This document shows, one piece after another, positions 42,113 to 50,523 of a DNA stretch of 64,000 bases. Below the pieces are notes generated by a model. It worked only from the letters and a program-made list of their open reading frames with translations. It made no database searches and had not been told where the DNA came from. Position 1 is the first letter of the stretch, and each line of letters begins with the position of its first letter. A program made the position numbers and the translations under genes. The stretch is from Maricaulis sp965228215 (GTDB lineage: Bacteria; Pseudomonadota; Alphaproteobacteria; Caulobacterales; Maricaulaceae), in the NCBI GenBank assembly GCA_965228215.1, contig OZ245800.1, positions 992,001-1,056,000 on the forward strand, given 5' to 3'.

Positions 42113-43900
42113 CTAGTAAACCCGTGCCTTGGGCTCGATATACTCGATCTCGTTGGACATGGTGTAGGTGTGCACCGGACGGTAATCGAGCTTCACATTG
42201 CCCTGCTCGTCGCACCAGGCCAGCGTGTGTTTCATCCACTTGTCGTCATCGCGATCGGAGAAGTCCTCACGGGCATGGGCGCCGCGGCTTTCCTCGCGAT
42301 TGGCCGCACCATTCACGGTGACCGCTGCCTGGGACAGGAGATTGTCGAGCTCGAGTGTTTCCATGAGATCCGTGTTCCAGATCATGGTGCGATCCGTCAC
42401 GCCAACATCGGGCAGACCCGTATAGACTTTCTGAATACGGCGTACGCCTTCGTCGAGCACTTCGCCGGTGCGGAAGACGGCGCAGTTTTCCTGCATCGAC
42501 TTCTGCATTTCCAGGCGAAGCTTGGCTGTCGGCGTGCCGCCGGAGGCATTGCGATACTTGTCCAGACGATCCAGCGAGTTCTGGCCGTCCTTGGCCGTCA
42601 GCTCGGGCTGGGTCGCGCCCGCGGTGACCGTCTCGCCCACGCGCAGGCCTGCGGCGCGGCCGAACACGACCAGGTCGATCAGCGAGTTGGAACCGAGGCG
42701 GTTGGCGCCGTGCACCGACACGCAGGCCGCTTCACCGACGGCCATCAGGCCCGGCACGACCGTATCCGGATCATCCCCGACCTTGGTCAGGACCTCACCG
42801 TGATAATTGGTCGGGATACCGCCCATATTGTAGTGGACCGTCGGAAGGACCGGGATCGGCGCCTTGGTGACGTCGACGCCCGCGAAGACCTTCGCGCTCT
42901 CCGAAATACCCGGCAGGCGCTCGGCCAGGATGGCCGGGTCCAGGTGGTCCAGATGGAGGTGGATGTGATCGCCATTGGCGCCGACACCACGGCCTTCGCG
43001 AATCTCTACCGTCATCGAGCGCGAGACAACATCGCGTGAGGCGAGGTCTTTTGCGGACGGGGCGTAACGCTCCATGAAGCGCTCGCCGTTCGAATTGGTC
43101 AGGTAACCGCCCTCACCACGCGCGCCCTCGGTGATGAGAACGCCGGCGCCGTAGATACCCGTCGGGTGGAATTGCACGAATTCCATGTCCTGCAGCGGCA
43201 GGCCGGCGCGCAGCACCATTGCATTGCCGTCACCCGTACAGGTGTGGGCCGACGTCGCGGAGAAATAGGCGCGGCCATAACCGCCTGTCGCCAGGATCAC
43301 GGTCTGGGCGCGGAAACGGTGCAGCGTGCCGTCATCCAGCTTCCACGCGGTAATACCGCGGCAGGCACCCTCATCGTCCATGATCAGGTCGAGCGCGAAA
43401 TACTCGATGAAGAATTCGGTCTCGTTGCGCACGGACTGGCCGTAGAGTGTGTGGAGGATGGCGTGACCTGTCCGGTCGGCGGCGGCGCAGGTACGCTGCA
43501 CCGGGCCTTCACCGAAATTGCGGGTCATGCCACCGAAGGCACGCTGATAGATCTTGCCGTCTTCGGTCCGCGAGAAGGGCACACCCCAGTGTTCCAGCTC
43601 GTACACGGCTTCCGGCGCATTGCGGCAGAGATATTCGATCGCGTCCTGGTCACCCAGCCAGTCCGACCCTTTCACGGTGTCGTACATGTGCCAGCGCCAG
43701 TCATCCTCGCCCATATTGCCCAGCGAGGCGGAGATACCGCCCTGGGCGGCCACCGTGTGGGAGCGGGTCGGGAAGACCTTGGAGATACAGGCGGTCCGCA
43801 GACCAGCCTGAGAGGCACCGAGGGCGGCGCGCAGGCCGGATCCGCCGGCGCCGACGACCACGACGTCATAAGTGTGATCAATCCAGTTGTATTCGGCCAT
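42113..43900 (-). CDS. sdhA: Succinate dehydrogenase flavoprotein subunit
   Basis: A 595-residue flavoprotein. The N-terminal Rossmann fold VVVVGAGGSGLRAALG binds FAD, which is covalently attached through the histidine in SHTVAAQGG. The active-site segments FVQFHPTGIYGAG and HGANRLGSNSL are intact. It oxidises succinate to fumarate in complex II. Confidence 0.98.
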   Translation of the reverse strand: MAEYNWIDHTYDVVVVGAGGSGLRAALGASQAGLRTACISKVFPTRSHTVAAQGGISASLGNMGEDDWRWHMYDTVKGSDWLGDQDAIEYLCRNAPEAVYELEHWGVPFSRTEDGKIYQRAFGGMTRNFGEGPVQRTCAAADRTGHAILHTLYGQSVRNETEFFIEYFALDLIMDDEGACRGITAWKLDDGTLHRFRAQTVILATGGYGRAYFSATSAHTCTGDGNAMVLRAGLPLQDMEFVQFHPTGIYGAGVLITEGARGEGGYLTNSNGERFMERYAPSAKDLASRDVVSRSMTVEIREGRGVGANGDHIHLHLDHLDPAILAERLPGISESAKVFAGVDVTKAPIPVLPTVHYNMGGIPTNYHGEVLTKVGDDPDTVVPGLMAVGEAACVSVHGANRLGSNSLIDLVVFGRAAGLRVGETVTAGATQPELTAKDGQNSLDRLDKYRNASGGTPTAKLRLEMQKSMQENCAVFRTGEVLDEGVRRIQKVYTGLPDVGVTDRTMIWNTDLMETLELDNLLSQAAVTVNGAANREESRGAHAREDFSDRDDDKWMKHTLAWCDEQGNVKLDYRPVHTYTMSNEIEYIEPKARVY

Positions 43901-43912
43901 GGATATCGTCCG

Positions 43913-44290
43913 TTACAGCGCGATTTTGACAATGCAGAAAGCGGCGACCAGACCCAGCCCCAGCGTGAGGAGCGTATTGCCGATCAGCAGGAGCGCTTTC
44001 GTGCCTGATTTGTGGATGTAGTCCTCGATGACCACCTGCATACCCAGGCGCATGTGGTAGAACGCCGCAGCCAGGGTGAGCAGGGTGATGATCGCGCCCG
44101 GCGTGGACGCCAGGAAGGCGCGCATCGCGTCGGGATCCGGAGCCCCGGAATTGGCGAGCATCCAGACGAAGACCGGCGCCAGCAGGAAGACGGCGACCGA
44201 GGAGACGCGGTGGGCAATCCAGTGACCGGCACCATGGCCGGACGCGCCCAGCCCGCGGGCTTTCTTGGTGGGGGTGCGAAAATCCGTCAT
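43913..44290 (-). CDS. sdhD: Succinate dehydrogenase membrane anchor subunit D
   Basis: A 125-residue protein with three helices and the GHWIAHRVSSVAV segment typical of alphaproteobacterial SdhD, where Ser-Arg contacts ubiquinone. The haem-ligand histidine in FYHMRLGMQVVIEDY is present. It starts 3 bases after the sdhC stop. Confidence 0.93.
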   Translation of the reverse strand: MTDFRTPTKKARGLGASGHGAGHWIAHRVSSVAVFLLAPVFVWMLANSGAPDPDAMRAFLASTPGAIITLLTLAAAFYHMRLGMQVVIEDYIHKSGTKALLLIGNTLLTLGLGLVAAFCIVKIAL

Positions 44291-44293
44291 CGA

Positions 44294-44686
44294 TCAATTC
44301 CCCATGTTCAGCCAGAGCAGCGCTGTCGGGATGACGGCGGCGATCATGATCATGATGGAGCGGCGGTTGGATCCTTCCGGATCGAAACCCTTGCCGAAAT
44401 CCCAGACCAGGTGGCGCAAGCCGTTCAGCCAGTGATAGCTGACCGAATAGGTCAGAGCGATGAGGCCGAAACGCGTGACCCAGGCCATCCAGCCCTCGAA
44501 CAGGAAGGCGATCGAGCCTTCCGCACCGAGCGTGAGCAGGAGGATCCAGATCGCGATGGCGACTGCGCCGATATAGTTGGCGACACCGGTTGCGCGATGG
44601 AGAATGGAAGACGCCATCGTCGCATGCCAGCGCCAGACCTGGAGATGCGGCGACAAGGGCCGCGGGTCGGTCCGATCGGAAGCCAT
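44294..44686 (-). CDS. sdhC: Succinate dehydrogenase cytochrome b556 subunit C
   Basis: A 130-residue protein with the SdhC signature RPLSPHLQVWRWH at the start and SILHRATGVANY in helix I, then the haem-ligand region SYHWLNGLRHLVWD. Three predicted helices. It is the first gene of the sdhCDAB operon; an ATG at 44767 would add 27 atypical residues. Confidence 0.95.
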   Translation of the reverse strand: MASDRTDPRPLSPHLQVWRWHATMASSILHRATGVANYIGAVAIAIWILLLTLGAEGSIAFLFEGWMAWVTRFGLIALTYSVSYHWLNGLRHLVWDFGKGFDPEGSNRRSIMIMIAAVIPTALLWLNMGN

Positions 44687-44877
44687 GAGGCACCCTTTCA
44701 AGTTTTGCTGTACATCCCGCCGCGACAAGCCCCGTTCGCGCCGGTGGGGGTGAGTGTTACGCAGCACAATAGGCCGCAGGATGTCAGGGTCAACGCGGGC
44801 CGCGGCTCACCGCTGACAAGATCCGGACATTTTCTATGCAAATTGCCTGACGCCCCTGTCTATGCTGAGTTCGCGAC

Positions 44878-45741
44878 ATGACAAACCCTCTTTTCCACGC
44901 CGTCATCACCGGGATCGCAACTGGCATCGGTCACGCGACGACCGAGCGGCTCGTCGCCGCCGGATCGCATGTCTTCGGCACGGTGCTGGACCAGGCCGAA
45001 GCCGACGCCGCCAGCGCCAAATTCGGCGAGGCCGTAACGCCGATCATCATGGATGTCACGGATGATGCCGCCGTTGCCCGCGCCGCGAAACAGGTAGACG
45101 AAGCTCTTGGAGACCGGCGGCTGGACGGCCTGGTCAACAATGCCGGCATCGCTGTCGGCGGACCGGCGATGGATCTGCCGATCGCGGACTTCCAGATGCA
45201 GATGGAGGTCAATGTCACCGGCATGCTGCGCGTGACCCAGGCCTTTGGTCCACTACTGGGAACGGATCCCGAGCGCACGGGCAAGCCGGGGCGGATCGTC
45301 AATATCTCCTCGGTCGCCGGACAGCTGGGCTCGCCCTTCCTGGCACCCTATGTGGCGTCGAAACACGCCGTCGAAGGGCTCAGCAAATCCCTGCGCATCG
45401 AACTCCTTCACTACGGCATCGACGTGATCATGATCGGACCGGGACCGGTCGCCACGCCGATCTGGGAGAAGGCGCAGGAGATCGACGATACGCCCTATCA
45501 CAACTCCCCGCTCTACCCGGCGATGAAGAATGTCCGCGACTATTTCAGCGCGGCCGGTCCGGCCGGATTGCCGCCCTCGCGCATCGCCGATCGCATCCAT
45601 CACGCGCTGACAACGGAGAAGCCGCGTCAGCGATATGCGGAAGTACCCCAGCGCTTTCAGAACTGGTCGCTGCCCAAACTCCTGCCGGGAAAATGGCTCG
45701 ACCGGATGATCGCGAAACGGGCCGGCATCGTAGAAGATTGA
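44878..45741 (+). CDS. Short-chain dehydrogenase/reductase 1
   Basis: A 287-residue classical SDR. The coenzyme loop is TGIATGIGHAT, followed by NNAGIAVGG, the catalytic Ser in VNISSVAGQLG and Tyr-x-x-x-Lys in APYVASKHAVEG. The C-terminal half is shared with the next gene (PKLLPGKWLDRMIAKR vs. PKLLPDRMVDNMVAKR). The substrate is unknown. It lies 73 bases before its paralog and is divergent from sdhC. Confidence 0.88.
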   Translation: MTNPLFHAVITGIATGIGHATTERLVAAGSHVFGTVLDQAEADAASAKFGEAVTPIIMDVTDDAAVARAAKQVDEALGDRRLDGLVNNAGIAVGGPAMDLPIADFQMQMEVNVTGMLRVTQAFGPLLGTDPERTGKPGRIVNISSVAGQLGSPFLAPYVASKHAVEGLSKSLRIELLHYGIDVIMIGPGPVATPIWEKAQEIDDTPYHNSPLYPAMKNVRDYFSAAGPAGLPPSRIADRIHHALTTEKPRQRYAEVPQRFQNWSLPKLLPGKWLDRMIAKRAGIVED

Positions 45742-45814
45742 GTCAGCCGGGCTCCGGCCATTACAGGGCTCGAACAGGGATCGCCTTCGCGGCGGTTACA
45801 GAAAGGGAATGCTC

Positions 45815-46684
45815 ATGACCGACACATCACGCGCCGCCGTCGTTACCGGGGCCTCGACCGGAATCGGTCTCGCCTGTGTCCAGCGACTCACCCAGGAGGG
45901 CTGGCATGTCTTCGCCGCCGTCCGGAAGGCCGAAGATGGCGATCGACTCGTCAATGATTTCGGCGCCAGCGTCACACCGCTCATCATGGACGTCACCGAC
46001 GGACCGGCCATCAAGGCCGCCGCCGACCAGGTGCGCGCCGCGCTGGATGGCAAAACCCTCAAGGGCCTTGTGAACAATGCCGGCATCGCCGTTGCCGGCC
46101 CCTTGCTGGAGCTTCCGCTTGAGGATTTCGAGCGCCAGATGGACGTCAACGTCACGGGCATCGTGCGCGTGACCCAGGCTTTCGGCCCGCTGCTTGGTGC
46201 CGACAAGACGCTGGACGGTGAACCGGGCCGCATCGTGATGATGTCGTCGGTGGCCGGTGAAATGGGTGCGCCCTTCATGAGCCCCTATTCCGCCTCCAAA
46301 CATGCGGTTGAAGGCATTTCCAAATCCCTGCGTCGCGAACTCATGCTCTACGGTATCCAGGTCATCGTGATCGGTCCGGGCGCTGTCGCCACCCCGATCT
46401 GGGAGAAGGCCGAGGAGATTGACGTCGCTCCTTATGGTAACTCGGATTTCTTCGAGCCGCTCAAGCGTATCCGTAACTGGATGACGAAAAACGGCCCGGC
46501 CGGTTTCCCGCCGTCCAAGATCGCCGACCGTGTTTTCCGCGCCTTCACCGAGGACAAGCCGAAATTCCGTTACGCCATCGTGCCCCAGCGCCTGACGAAC
46601 TGGTCCCTGCCGAAACTGCTGCCGGACCGCATGGTCGACAATATGGTCGCCAAGCGGGTCGGGCTGCGGCCGGAAGACCTCTGA
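45815..46684 (+). CDS. Short-chain dehydrogenase/reductase 2, tandem paralog
   Basis: A 289-residue SDR about 45% identical to the gene just upstream. Motifs are TGASTGIGLAC, NNAGIAVAG, the Ser in MMSSVAGEMG, and YSASKHAVEG. The ribosome site GAAAGGG sits 7 bases before the ATG at 45815, which settles the start against an ATG two codons earlier. The duplicated gene pair suggests a shared or overlapping substrate. Confidence 0.9.
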   Translation: MTDTSRAAVVTGASTGIGLACVQRLTQEGWHVFAAVRKAEDGDRLVNDFGASVTPLIMDVTDGPAIKAAADQVRAALDGKTLKGLVNNAGIAVAGPLLELPLEDFERQMDVNVTGIVRVTQAFGPLLGADKTLDGEPGRIVMMSSVAGEMGAPFMSPYSASKHAVEGISKSLRRELMLYGIQVIVIGPGAVATPIWEKAEEIDVAPYGNSDFFEPLKRIRNWMTKNGPAGFPPSKIADRVFRAFTEDKPKFRYAIVPQRLTNWSLPKLLPDRMVDNMVAKRVGLRPEDL

Positions 46685-46774
46685 TTTCTTTCAGAGCTTT
46701 CACTTTCTGGCCGAGGTTTAAGTCGTCTTGCCGGAACGGGTCTGCCATATCGCCTGAAACATCAGGGGACAGTC

Positions 46775-48442
46775 ATGCTCGTATCCGCACTACTCGCCGG
46801 CCTGCTCTCGACTCAGGCGCCGGCCGGCGAAACCACCGCCTACACGATCGATATCCAGGACACTGGCAGCGAGATCGTCGATGTCCGCATCGGTGTCCGC
46901 TTTCGCGGTGATGAGGACGGCGTCACCAGCCTGCACCTGCCCTCCGACTGGGGTGGTGAGACAGAGCTCTGGCGGAATCTGGACGCGCTGACCGTTTTCG
47001 GGGGCGATGCGCGGATCGAGCCCGGCGAAACACCGGACGAGCGTGTCATTCGCCACGCCCCCGGTGCGACTCTGACAGCCAGTTATCGCGTCCTGCCGGA
47101 TCGCCCCGGTGCGCCGCAGGCGGTTGCGGGCGATTATTACCGGCCGGTCGTGACGCGGGATATCGTCCACCTGATCGGCCTCACCTATCTGGTGATCCCC
47201 GACACCATCACCGAACAGGTCTCCGTCGAGCTCGACGCACCGGACGGATGGACGCTCGCCTCGGATCTCGAACATGCAGGCCTGACCTCCCAGGCGCTCG
47301 CGGAGAGTATTCTTGTTGCTGGAGATTTCCGCCTGGAGACGCGATCGGTGAACGGTGCCGATCTGCGCATCGCCATTCACGGTACGCACTCAGCGAGCGA
47401 CGAGGTCTTCGGCGAAATGGCCGAAGCCGTGCTGCGGGCTAACCAGGCCTATTGGGACGATACTGGCGAGCCCTATCTGATCACCGTCCTGCCACTGGGT
47501 GCCGAGCCAGGCATGTCCAGCGTCGGCGGGACCAATCTTGCGGATTCCTTTGCCTTTTTCGCGACCGACAATGCGGAAAGCGCCATTCTCGAACGCATTC
47601 TGATGCACGAGCATGTCCATACGTGGAATCCCAATCGCCTGGGTGGTCTGGTCGACGGCCCCGCACAGCCGGGCGAATACTGGTTCTCCGAAGGGTTCAC
47701 GGACTTCCTCACCCAACGCGCCGCTGTTCGCGGCGCTGTCTGGCCGGCCGCAACGGCCCTGCAATCGTGGAATGAAGCCCTGATGGAGAACGCACAATCG
47801 GCTGTCCGTGACGCTCCCAACACGGCGATCGAAACCGGTTTCTGGACAGATCCGGACTTCCAGCGCCTGCCCTATCATCGCGGCATGATCTTCGCGGCCC
47901 TGGTGGATGCGCGCATCCGGGAGGCCACCGGCGGCGTCATGGATCTCGACAATGTTCTGCACGCCATGGCGGACGAGGAGAGCGAGACTACCGCCGCTGA
48001 ACGATTTGCCGATACCGTCCTTCGTGTGACCGGTCTCGACATCTCCGACCTCGTACAGCGTCATATCGTCGAGGGTGTTCCGGTGAGCCTGCCCACATCC
48101 GGTTTCGGCGCGTGCGGACCTGTCGAGACCTTCGAGCAGCCCGTCTTCGAGTACGGCATGACGGGCGGGTTCGACGAAGACGGCGAATTCATCATCCAGA
48201 GCGTTGATCCGGACGGTCCGGCCGCGCCGGCCGGTTTCCTGCCGGGCATGCGCATTGTTGAGCGTCTTGAGGGCGCGGTCGGTGATGCCAGTGTCGATTC
48301 GGTGTTGCGCGTCGAACTGGACGGCGAGGTGCAGGACCTGCGCTACCGGCCCACGAATGGCGAGATCCTGACAGTCCAGCAGATCGTTCCGGGCAGCGAG
48401 GCCGAGAGCGCCGCATGCGCCGGTCTGTTGGGCGGAGACTAG
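46775..48442 (+). CDS. Exported M61-like metallopeptidase with PDZ domain
   Basis: A 555-residue protein with a short signal peptide (to about residue 17, APA). Zinc ligands are HEHVH plus the Glu in EGFTDF (YWFSEGFTDF). This is the glycyl-aminopeptidase-like M61 arrangement, with a C-terminal PDZ-like domain (about 480-550; FIIQSVDPDGPAAPAGFLPG). It would cleave peptides in the periplasm or outside. It precedes another exported metalloenzyme of a different family. Confidence 0.87.
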   Translation: MLVSALLAGLLSTQAPAGETTAYTIDIQDTGSEIVDVRIGVRFRGDEDGVTSLHLPSDWGGETELWRNLDALTVFGGDARIEPGETPDERVIRHAPGATLTASYRVLPDRPGAPQAVAGDYYRPVVTRDIVHLIGLTYLVIPDTITEQVSVELDAPDGWTLASDLEHAGLTSQALAESILVAGDFRLETRSVNGADLRIAIHGTHSASDEVFGEMAEAVLRANQAYWDDTGEPYLITVLPLGAEPGMSSVGGTNLADSFAFFATDNAESAILERILMHEHVHTWNPNRLGGLVDGPAQPGEYWFSEGFTDFLTQRAAVRGAVWPAATALQSWNEALMENAQSAVRDAPNTAIETGFWTDPDFQRLPYHRGMIFAALVDARIREATGGVMDLDNVLHAMADEESETTAAERFADTVLRVTGLDISDLVQRHIVEGVPVSLPTSGFGACGPVETFEQPVFEYGMTGGFDEDGEFIIQSVDPDGPAAPAGFLPGMRIVERLEGAVGDASVDSVLRVELDGEVQDLRYRPTNGEILTVQQIVPGSEAESAACAGLLGGD

Positions 48443-48587
48443 CGCCCGCCAGCCATCATGGCCCGTCCTGGCTCGCCGCCTTTTCCCTTGCTGCAATCCT
48501 CCTGACCGGTAGATTGCATCCAACATCCAGAACCCCTGCAAGGGCGCAGGGCGGGCTGGACGTGGACTGACAGGTGAGGGGAATACG

Positions 48588-50462
48588 ATGTCACGACAGG
48601 ATATTTGGCGCGCGCCGCTGCTGGGTCTCGCACTGATCGGACTGGCAGGGTGCCAGCCGGCCGCAGAGACCGAAACGGCAGCTCCGGCGAGCCCGGCCGA
48701 CGAAGCCGTAGCCGAGGCTCCCGCGCAAGCGGCACCGGCCGACGACATGATCCAAGGCAGCGAAGCCAGCTCGGCCTTCGCGGCGCTCGTGGCTGATTAC
48801 GAGGCCTTCCGTCTCGCCAATAACAGCAATGCTCGCGCCCGGCGCGGAGATCTCGACGCGATGGCGACGTGGGACGACATTTCCCGCGAGGCCCAGATGC
48901 CGCGTCGCGAAGCGACAGCGGAATTCCTGGAACGTCTCGACGGCATCGATCCGGAAGGTCTGTCTCGCAATGACCGCGTCTCCTACGACGTGCTGGACTA
49001 TCTGCTGCGCTTCAGCGTCGAGCTCGCCCAGTACGACACGTCGCGCACGCCTTTCATGTCCGACAGCGGCTTCTTCACCGCGCCGGGCTATGCGTCCAGC
49101 TCGGCCCGGCCGCGCACGATCGAGGAAGGCGAAGCCTGGATCAGCCGTCTCAACGGCATTCCGGGCCTGTTCGACCAGAATATCGCGTGGATGCGCGAAG
49201 GCATCGAAAGCGGTTTCACCCAGCCCCGCATCATCGTTGACGGGGTCGTTTCGCAGCTGGAAGCCACGGCGGACCCGGCCACGCTGCGCCGTATCCTGAT
49301 GCGTCCGATCGAGGACTTGCCGCCGGCGCTGGACGCCGCGGAACGCGCGCGTCTGGAAGCCGAGGCGCTGGCTGCGATCAATGACACGGTCCTGCCGGCC
49401 TACGAGAATCTTCTGACCTTCTTCCGCGAGGAATATTACGCGGGCTCGCGCGACAGCATCGGCATTTCCGAAGTGCCGGGCGGTCGCGAATACTATCAAT
49501 CGCTGGTTCGCTACCACACGACACTGGATACCTCGCCGGAAGAAGTGCACGAACGAGGCCTCTCGGAAGTCGCCCGCATCCGGGCCGAGATGGAAGAGGT
49601 GATCGCCGAAACCGGGTTCGAGGGCACATTCGCGGAATTCCTCGAATTCCTGCGCACCGATCCGCAATTCTACGCCGAGACGGAAGAAGAATTGCTGATG
49701 TACGCGGCCTTCCTGTCGAAAATGGCCGACGACGCCATGCCGCGCTTCTTCAACCATTTGCCGCGCCTGCCCTACGGCGTGCGGGCCGTGCCGGCCACAA
49801 TGGCGCCGACCTATACGACAGGTCGCTACTGGCCGGGTAATCAGGAACGCGGTGTTGCCGGCGGATACATGGTCAACACCTACAATCTGCCGCAGCGCCC
49901 GCTCTACGTCCTGCCGGCCCTGACCGTGCATGAAGCCGTACCGGGGCATCACCACCAGGGTGCGATTGCGCAGGAACTGGAAAACGTGCCGGACTTCCGG
50001 CGCCAGACCTATATCACCGCCTTCGGTGAAGGCTGGGGTCTCTACACCGAGAACCTCGCCATCGACATGGGCATGTACCGCACACCCTACGAGAATTTCG
50101 GCCGTCTGACCTACGAGATGTGGCGCGCCTGCCGCCTCGTGGTCGATACGGGCATGCACTACATGGGCTGGACGCGTGAGGAGGCAGAGGCCTGCCTGCT
50201 CGAGAATTCCGCTCTCGCCCCGCACAATGTGCGCACGGAAGTCCTGCGTTATATCGCCTGGCCGGGCCAGGCCCTGGCCTACAAGACCGGGGAGCTCCTC
50301 ATGCGCGACCTGCGGGCCGAGGCAGAGGCCACGCTCGGCGAGAATTTCGACATCCGCGATTTCCACGACACGCTGCTGGAAGACGGCGCCATGCCGCTCT
50401 CCTCATTGGAAGCGAAAATGCGGCGATGGATCGACGACCAGGTTGCAGCGCTCGAAGACTAG
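48588..50462 (+). CDS. DUF885 lipoprotein (putative secreted metallopeptidase)
   Basis: A 624-residue protein with the lipobox LAGC (Cys at about residue 22) and an Ala-rich tether, then a DUF885 body. The family signature is HEAVPGHHHQ followed by RRQTYITAFGEGWGLY; both fit a gluzincin-like metallopeptidase core. It is probably an outer or inner membrane lipoprotein. Function in peptide use is inferred from fold alone. Confidence 0.88.
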   Translation: MSRQDIWRAPLLGLALIGLAGCQPAAETETAAPASPADEAVAEAPAQAAPADDMIQGSEASSAFAALVADYEAFRLANNSNARARRGDLDAMATWDDISREAQMPRREATAEFLERLDGIDPEGLSRNDRVSYDVLDYLLRFSVELAQYDTSRTPFMSDSGFFTAPGYASSSARPRTIEEGEAWISRLNGIPGLFDQNIAWMREGIESGFTQPRIIVDGVVSQLEATADPATLRRILMRPIEDLPPALDAAERARLEAEALAAINDTVLPAYENLLTFFREEYYAGSRDSIGISEVPGGREYYQSLVRYHTTLDTSPEEVHERGLSEVARIRAEMEEVIAETGFEGTFAEFLEFLRTDPQFYAETEEELLMYAAFLSKMADDAMPRFFNHLPRLPYGVRAVPATMAPTYTTGRYWPGNQERGVAGGYMVNTYNLPQRPLYVLPALTVHEAVPGHHHQGAIAQELENVPDFRRQTYITAFGEGWGLYTENLAIDMGMYRTPYENFGRLTYEMWRACRLVVDTGMHYMGWTREEAEACLLENSALAPHNVRTEVLRYIAWPGQALAYKTGELLMRDLRAEAEATLGENFDIRDFHDTLLEDGAMPLSSLEAKMRRWIDDQVAALED

Positions 50463-50472
50463 CGCAGACAAG

Positions 50473-50497
50473 ACGGGCGGCTCATCGAGCCGCCCGT
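50473..50497. terminator. Terminator between DUF885 gene and TonB receptor
   Basis: Perfect 10-base stem ACGGGCGGCT (50473-50482) with AGCCGCCCGT (50488-50497). It lies between convergent genes. Confidence 0.8.
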
Positions 50498-50523
50498 TTG
50501 AATTCCAGGTCTGGCTGGATGGG

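Noticed and set aside
48591..50366. 591-residue frame antisense to the DUF885 gene
   Set aside because: Shadow of the real gene; the sense frame has the HEAVPGHH motif and a lipobox.
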